DNA from: an uncultured Alphaproteobacteria bacterium
GTDB lineage: Bacteria; Pseudomonadota; Alphaproteobacteria; RF32; CAG-239
NCBI GenBank assembly: GCA_900540425.1
Contig: UQFU01000061.1
Location: 1 to 10,454, forward strand
DNA: 10,454 bases
Reading direction: 5' to 3'
The position numbers and the translations under genes were made by a program. Below the pieces are notes generated by a model that saw only the letters and a list, made by a program, of their open reading frames with translations, had not been told where the DNA came from and did no database searches. This document shows positions 5,616 through 10,454 of this stretch, piece after piece (the first letter of the stretch is position 1; every line of letters starts with the position of its first letter).

Positions 5616-6068
5616 ATGGAAAACCAGGAACAAAATATTTTAGCCGCCAAAGTCAGCGACTTTAAGGAAATTGTCAGCAGTTTTTCGCAGTTGCTGCAGG
5701 CTGAAAACGAGGCTTTGGAAAAATTTGATTTGGCCAAAGTCAGCGAACTTTATGAGCAAAAAAGCAAGACCGTAACCGCTTATCGCAACATGGTCGCCTA
5801 TTTTATCAAGAATCAGGAGAGCCTGAAGGCGCTTCCCGAGGCGGACAGAAACAACCTGCGCGACATTTCGCAGCAGCTGGACGAGCTTATCCGCAAAAAC
5901 GACATTTTGCTCAAGACCAAAATGCAGACCAATAAAATGGTCATGGATTCAATTGTCAATATTGCCAAGGTTACGAATAACGCAAATTCGACATCATACG
6001 GCAGCCAGGGGAAGTATTCTCCGCTTGACAACAACAGTAACGCTCTGACTGTAAACAGAACTTTATAG
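5616..6068 (+). CDS. FlgN/FlbY-like flagellar protein, probable export chaperone
   Basis: 150 aa and largely helical. The pattern FSQLLQAENEALEKFDLAKV, then LYEQKSKTVTAYRNMV, a Leu/Arg helix and a final helix with KNDILLKTKMQTNK fits the FlgN family (PF05130 type). These small cytoplasmic chaperones bind FlgK and FlgL before export. The gene lies immediately upstream of flgK, its expected client, and third after flgI, where Caulobacter has flbY. A short tail with GKYSPLDNNSNALTVNRTL follows the helices. The gene starts 5 nt after the previous stop; AGGGG at 5603-5607 is a suitable Shine-Dalgarno. Similarity is by pattern rather than long identical motifs, so function is probable, not certain. 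Confidence 0.75.
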   Translation: MENQEQNILAAKVSDFKEIVSSFSQLLQAENEALEKFDLAKVSELYEQKSKTVTAYRNMVAYFIKNQESLKALPEADRNNLRDISQQLDELIRKNDILLKTKMQTNKMVMDSIVNIAKVTNNANSTSYGSQGKYSPLDNNSNALTVNRTL

Positions 6069-6079
6069 GAGTTGAGACA

Positions 6080-8257
6080 ATGGCATTATTATCCGGAATT
6101 CAAACTGCCCTGAGCGGGATGAAAGTAGCGCAGAACCAGCTCGAAATCATCGGCCGCAACGTGGCAAACGTCGATACCGAGGGATATACCCGCAAAACTG
6201 CCCAGCAGAACAATCTGGTTCTGGCCGGCTATAATGCGGGCGTCAAACTCGGAGACGTCAAACGCACCGTTAATCAGGGACTGCTGCGCAGCTTTCTGAG
6301 TTCTAACAGCCTGACGACAAACCTCAGCGCGCAAAACGAATATCTTTCAAAAACCGAGACCTTACTCGGCACACCGCAGGGCGACAATTCTCTGGCGGCA
6401 AACGTTTCGGATTTGCAGAAATATTTTGATTCCTTTGCTACGGACGTCACTTCGGCTTCGGGGCGCTATTCGCTGCTGAGTTCGGCGCAGACGGTTACCT
6501 CCCGGCTCAATTATGTTTCTACCGAAATTCAGAAAATCCGGGGAGATGCCGACATTGAAATCCGCGATACGGTCGAAAGCATTAACAAAACCCTGGATAC
6601 CATTGCCCAGCTTAACGACAGCATTGTCAAATACACGGTTCTGGGTTATGAAGGCGTGCCGGATTTGGAAGACCAGCGCGATATGGCTCTCCGTGAACTG
6701 AGCGGATATATTGACATTACCTATTATGCCAGAGAAAACGGCGAGATTGTGATTCAGACGACTTCCGGCGCAACGCTGCTTGACCGGGATCCGCACAAGC
6801 TTTCGCATACGGCGATTGCCCAGGCCAGCGCAACGACTTCTTATGCCGCCGGGTCGATTTCAGGAATTTTCGTTGACGGACAGGACATTACCAACAGCAT
6901 TCGCAACGGACAGCTGAAAGGGCTGATTGAAATCCGCGACAATACCCTGCCTTCATTGCAGTCACAGCTCGACGAACTGGCCGGGGTTCTGAAAGACAGC
7001 ATCAACCATATTCATAATCAGGGAACCGCATTTCCGAACACGCCGTCAGAACTGAGCGGAACCCGTTCTTTCCTGGATCCGGACAAACAGTCAATCAGGA
7101 TTGACGAAGGCGATGTCCGCTTTGTTATTTTTGACGAGGACGGCAATCAGGTTTCTACGGCTTCTCTGAAAGGGGACCTCGGCTTCTCGGAAGGGACGCT
7201 TTCGGAAATGGCGGCAGATTTGCAAGCCTGGCTGCGCACCGTCGATACGCCGAACATGCAGGACGCTACAGTTACCTTTGATAAAACCGGCAAGCTTAAC
7301 ATCAATACTCAAAACAGCAATTATTCCATCGGGATTATTGATGTTGCCAACTCCAACGCCGGAGCGGAACAGCAAGATGTCAAACTGAGTTTTGACGCTG
7401 ACGGCGTCAACGGATACGATCGCGAGTTCGAGGGATTTTCGAGCTTTTTCGGACTGAATGACTTTTTTGTCAGCGACAGCAACGAATATATTTATGACTC
7501 CAAAGTTATGGCGGTCAATGCCAATCTCGGCATTCGCGACACGGTTACGCTGAGCTTTTCGGACAGCGAACGCGGCATTGACTTCGGGCAGCTTGAAATC
7601 GATTCAAACGACAGCCTGCGCGACATCGTCAACAAAATTAACAACGATCCCAATCTAAACCAGAACCTTCGGGCAGCTTTAATCCCCAACGGCAACGGTT
7701 ATGTTTTGCGTATTGAGGACGTTGGCGGCGCCCAGCTGGAAATTACGGAACTGAACAATCCGCAGACCGGCCTTTTGGACACCCTCGGGCTGCAACCGTC
7801 AAACGCCGGAATTTCCACGACTATCGGTGTCCGCGAAGACATTACGGTTGCGCCGGAACTGATTGCCAACGGGTCGCCGATTTTTAACGACAACACCGGA
7901 AAATATGAACTGAATCAGGCCGCCAACGATATTGCCAATGCCATGGCAAAGGTTTTTGCGGAATCGCAGACGTTTGAACAATCCGGAACCATCGGCAAAA
8001 CCGAGTCGACCCTTGCCAACTATGCGGCGACATTTGTCGGCAATATCGCTTCGGCCGCCAATAATGCGTCTACCGAGCTGGAGTATCAGCAGACCCTGAC
8101 TTCGTCAATCTCGCTCAAAGAAGCGCAAGTCAGCGGTGTGGACATTGATGAAGAGCTTTCGCAGATGATTATTTTTCAACAAACCTATGCAGCCTGTGCC
8201 CAAGCGTTTACCGCTTCAAAAGAAATTTTGGACTTGCTGCTCGACATGGTTAGATAG
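6080..8257 (+). CDS. flgK: Flagellar hook-associated protein 1 FlgK
   Basis: FlgK is the first junction protein between hook and filament. The N-terminus has the axial-protein signature (LLSGIQTALSGMKVAQNQLE, then GRNVANVDTEGYTRK), and the last 40 residues are the matching C-terminal helix (ELSQMIIFQQTYAACAQAF to the end, LDLLLDMVR). These pair to form the D0/D1 core. The middle holds VPDLEDQRDMALRELSGYI, a standard FlgK segment, then FEGFSSFFGLNDFF at 450-463. Residues about 508-549 (SLRDIVNKINN...LRAAL...GYVLRIED) resemble a flagellin/hook IN motif. At 725 aa it is about 180 residues longer than the enterobacterial protein, with the excess in the surface-exposed middle. AGGAG lies 8 nt before the ATG and overlaps the upstream stop codon. 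Confidence 0.96.
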   Translation: MALLSGIQTALSGMKVAQNQLEIIGRNVANVDTEGYTRKTAQQNNLVLAGYNAGVKLGDVKRTVNQGLLRSFLSSNSLTTNLSAQNEYLSKTETLLGTPQGDNSLAANVSDLQKYFDSFATDVTSASGRYSLLSSAQTVTSRLNYVSTEIQKIRGDADIEIRDTVESINKTLDTIAQLNDSIVKYTVLGYEGVPDLEDQRDMALRELSGYIDITYYARENGEIVIQTTSGATLLDRDPHKLSHTAIAQASATTSYAAGSISGIFVDGQDITNSIRNGQLKGLIEIRDNTLPSLQSQLDELAGVLKDSINHIHNQGTAFPNTPSELSGTRSFLDPDKQSIRIDEGDVRFVIFDEDGNQVSTASLKGDLGFSEGTLSEMAADLQAWLRTVDTPNMQDATVTFDKTGKLNINTQNSNYSIGIIDVANSNAGAEQQDVKLSFDADGVNGYDREFEGFSSFFGLNDFFVSDSNEYIYDSKVMAVNANLGIRDTVTLSFSDSERGIDFGQLEIDSNDSLRDIVNKINNDPNLNQNLRAALIPNGNGYVLRIEDVGGAQLEITELNNPQTGLLDTLGLQPSNAGISTTIGVREDITVAPELIANGSPIFNDNTGKYELNQAANDIANAMAKVFAESQTFEQSGTIGKTESTLANYAATFVGNIASAANNASTELEYQQTLTSSISLKEAQVSGVDIDEELSQMIIFQQTYAACAQAFTASKEILDLLLDMVR

Positions 8258-8268
8258 GAGGCAGAATT

Positions 8269-10200
8269 ATGAGAGTTCCTACTTATGCAAGTTATGTTAA
8301 CCTGCTCAACGCAAGCCTTAAGAACAAAGAGCAGCTTGATTTGTACAGCTTTCAGGCAACGACCGGTCTCAAATCGCCGACTTATGCCGGCTACGGCGCA
8401 ACCGCATTTAACATCGTCAGCCTGGAAGCATCGCTGAACGTGACCAAGAACTTTATGGCCAACAACGATTTGCTTAATATTGAAATCAAGGCCATGAACA
8501 CTTCCATGGAATCCATTTATGAGCTGATTAACGATTTCAAGTCGTCCCTGACCAGTTTCAGCGGCAATGATCTGGATCTGATTACGCCTGATTATACCGG
8601 TGGCGAAATTACTTTCGGCAGCGACAATGTGGCCGATTATGTCGGCAAGACGCTGACAATTGACGGTGTCAAATACACTTTTGCCAATGACGGAAACGGC
8701 AATAACATTGATATTTCGCAGGCCAAAAACGGCGAAGAAGTTCTGAATGCCCTGAAGAGCAAACTTGAAAACGCCCCCAATCCGCCGGAAGGTTTCAGCG
8801 AATTCACCTTTGAAGGAAATAAGGTTACTTTTCCGCTGTACACGGTCAACGGTTCGTCTTCCGTCTTAAACGTTGACGGCGTTACAACCGGCGAACCGCA
8901 TACCATGAACGGCGACCAGGCGCAGGCGATGGCCCAGCTCCAACAGCTGGCGTTTTCGACCATGCAGGCGATGGTCGACTGTCTGAATACGTCGGCCAAC
9001 GGAAAATATCTGTTCGGCGGCGGCGTTTCCAATCAGGCTCCGATTAATTTTCCGTTTCGGACATTGGAAGAATTCCAGCAATATTACAACGGCACCAGTA
9101 TTCAATACCCGACCAACGGCAACGCCAATCTTTCCAACTGGGAGTTTGACGCCAAGCAGCTTGGCGATTTAGAGCTCTCCAGAAAAGCCGACGATCCGTC
9201 CACCGGCGTTATTAAGGCGACGGGCGGTTCATTTTTGACAACGGCGGTTACTTCCGGAGCCGAAACGACCGGCTCGCTGACTTTTAATGCCGACAAGAAT
9301 ACGGTAATGGCTTCGCAATACGGCGCTTTTAATACCCTGAAAGCCGGAGATACACTGGTTATCGGCGGCGCGGATGCCGGCACCAATGCCAAATTTTATA
9401 TTGTCGAATCGGTTTCTTCTGACGGCAAAACCCTCACGTTAAGCGAAGAAACGCCGATTGAGGCCGATGCAACGCTGACAGCCGATCAAAACGTAACCTT
9501 CAGTACCTCGCTTCCGGTCGGCAGCGTCGTTGACATGAACGGATTTAACAACAACATTTCTCCGCAAGTCCAGGTTACCGGCGTCAGCGCCGACGGTACC
9601 GAGCTTTATGTTTCCGTAGATGACAGCCGCTGGCCGGCTGCCGGGGAGACCACAACCGTTGCGGCATCCAGCAAATGGAGCCTGAGCAGTTCCTCTTATT
9701 ATCAGGGAGGGACGCTGTCTTCAGAGCGGATGATTTCGGAGAATCAGTCCGTAACCATGGACATTACGGCTGCTGATCCGGCATTTGAGAAACTGTTCCG
9801 GGCGTTGGGCGAAATTGCCCAGGGCAATTTGGTTGATGACAAAGATCCGCGCAACGAATTTGACGGGCTGATTGATGTCGACCGGGCCGGAAACCGGGTT
9901 GAAGAAGCTCTGGATCTGTTGCAGGACGGCATTTATAACGGCGGAAAAACGTCTTCCCAGCAAAACGGCGATTTATATACCGTTATGGCAAAAATAAATT
10001 CCAATTATGTGGTGTTGAACACTACAATGGAAAGCCAGACATTGGTTCAAAAAAACCTGGAAGACAGCGTTTCTTCGCTCAAAACCACGGATCGTACCGA
10101 AGCCGCGGCCATGGCGATTATCGCAGCAGGCAACTTAGAAGCATCTTATGCGGTATTGCAACAGGTTATGAATGTTTCGCTGTTGAATTATCTCAAATAA
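8269..10200 (+). CDS. flgL: Flagellar hook-associated protein 3 FlgL, enlarged
   Basis: FlgL is the second junction protein, lying between FlgK and flagellin. N-terminal residues 1-95 (RVPTYASYVNLL, helices through FKSSLTSFSG) and the C-terminus from about 560 (LNTTMESQTLVQKNLEDSVS, AAAMAIIAAGNLEASYAVLQ) form the flagellin-like coiled D0/D1 core. QLQQLAFSTMQAMVDCLNTS to GKYLFGGG at 223-251 is the conserved FlgL turn. Two regions account for the unusual length of 643 aa (about 317 in E. coli). One is an insert at about 100-210, with a TLTIDGVKYTF strand pair. The other is a beta-rich middle at about 252-500 that includes two weakly similar segments, at 357-394 and 415-452. The position right after flgK, with AGGAGG 7 nt before the ATG, supports the call. 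It is the last gene of the operon. Confidence 0.93.
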   Translation: MRVPTYASYVNLLNASLKNKEQLDLYSFQATTGLKSPTYAGYGATAFNIVSLEASLNVTKNFMANNDLLNIEIKAMNTSMESIYELINDFKSSLTSFSGNDLDLITPDYTGGEITFGSDNVADYVGKTLTIDGVKYTFANDGNGNNIDISQAKNGEEVLNALKSKLENAPNPPEGFSEFTFEGNKVTFPLYTVNGSSSVLNVDGVTTGEPHTMNGDQAQAMAQLQQLAFSTMQAMVDCLNTSANGKYLFGGGVSNQAPINFPFRTLEEFQQYYNGTSIQYPTNGNANLSNWEFDAKQLGDLELSRKADDPSTGVIKATGGSFLTTAVTSGAETTGSLTFNADKNTVMASQYGAFNTLKAGDTLVIGGADAGTNAKFYIVESVSSDGKTLTLSEETPIEADATLTADQNVTFSTSLPVGSVVDMNGFNNNISPQVQVTGVSADGTELYVSVDDSRWPAAGETTTVAASSKWSLSSSSYYQGGTLSSERMISENQSVTMDITAADPAFEKLFRALGEIAQGNLVDDKDPRNEFDGLIDVDRAGNRVEEALDLLQDGIYNGGKTSSQQNGDLYTVMAKINSNYVVLNTTMESQTLVQKNLEDSVSSLKTTDRTEAAAMAIIAAGNLEASYAVLQQVMNVSLLNYLK

Positions 10201-10233
10201 AAAAATGCCCTGTTTTTGAACAGGGCATTTTTT
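10201..10233. terminator. Bidirectional terminator between flgL and a convergent gene
   Basis: A 14-bp perfect stem pairs 10201-10214 with 10219-10232 around loop TTTG. The core is ATGCCCTG/CAGGGCAT, with A5 at the left end and T6 at the right. It starts immediately after the flgL stop and ends at the stop codon of the minus-strand gene, so it can serve both convergent transcripts. Confidence 0.93.
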
Positions 10234-10454
10234 CAGTCACGGTCGACGAGCTCGATTTTGATGTCTTTGTTATAATATTTGAGCAATCTGGCAGTAAGCT
10301 CGTAAGCAGTATAATACCCCAACTCAAGCCGGTCTACGGTTTCGGGATAAGCGCCGGCGGCGGCAACTTTCTCAATTTCCTGATTGCGTTCGCGGCGCGG
10401 CCTGGCAAACTCAATGCCGATTGCCCTGCGAAAGGTTTTGTTTTCAATATTCTG
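10233..10454 (-). CDS. Unrecognised protein, C-terminal 73 residues only
   Basis: One minus-strand frame is open from the right edge for 73 codons to a TGA at 10235-10233. It begins in the middle of a protein with QNIENKTFRRAIG and ends DIKIELVDRD. The fragment is charged and probably helical (RPRRERNQEIEKVAAAGAY, then RLELGYYTAYELTARLL). I do not recognise a family. A real gene is supported by the uninterrupted frame, a sensible amino-acid mix, and the shared convergent terminator right at its stop. No start codon is needed within the window because the gene is cut by the edge. Confidence 0.65.
   Translation of the reverse strand, partial: QNIENKTFRRAIGIEFARPRRERNQEIEKVAAAGAYPETVDRLELGYYTAYELTARLLKYYNKDIKIELVDRD

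Noticed and set aside
1..10454. CRISPR arrays, tRNA or rRNA genes, insertion sequences, phage genes
   Set aside because: No regularly spaced repeats, cloverleaf or rRNA sequence, transposase or phage-type frame was seen on either strand.

Overview
The window looks like ordinary chromosomal sequence from a motile Gram-negative bacterium, most likely an alphaproteobacterium. Four things point that way. The P-ring protein FlgI implies an outer membrane. FlgJ is a short rod-binding protein with no muramidase domain. The order flgI, short rod-binding gene, small helical gene resembles the flgI-cheL-flbY cluster of Caulobacter. The flagellar operon has a near-perfect sigma-54 promoter. GC content is moderate and clearly lower in the middle. 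The assignment rests on gene content and motifs, not on any database search.

Layout: (1) 1-1760 (+) is the 3' two thirds of mutS, cut by the left edge and ending in a hairpin terminator. (2) 1775-2187 has no convincing gene. It is purine-rich on the + strand and contains overlapping hairpins and a short interrupted reading frame. (3) 2196-3964 is a small accessory-looking block: a GNAT-fold protein gene (-) overlapping a 68-codon gene (-), transcribed divergently from a LysR-type regulator (+). The 100-bp gap between the divergent genes holds a perfect 10-bp inverted repeat and an 8-bp direct repeat at 10-bp spacing. A strong terminator follows the regulator. (4) 4067-10233 is one flagellar operon on the + strand: sigma-54 promoter, flgI, short flgJ/cheL-type gene, flgN/flbY-type gene, flgK, flgL, terminator. 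(5) 10233-10454 is the 3' end of an unrecognised convergent gene on the - strand, sharing that terminator.

The flagellar genes form a late-assembly set. FlgI forms the P ring in the peptidoglycan layer. The FlgJ-like protein binds the rod in the periplasm. The FlgN-like protein probably chaperones the hook-filament junction proteins. FlgK and FlgL, encoded next, form the hook-filament junction. Spacing within the operon is 0 to 11 nt and most genes have a clear Shine-Dalgarno sequence, so they are probably co-transcribed. FlgK (725 aa) and especially FlgL (643 aa) are much longer than their enterobacterial counterparts.

I found no CRISPR array, RNA gene, insertion sequence or phage gene, and no clearly novel multi-gene system. 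The items most worth a second look are the LysR/GNAT divergent promoter, the divergent GNAT with its overlapping small gene, the competing hairpins at 1883-1944, and the enlarged FlgL.
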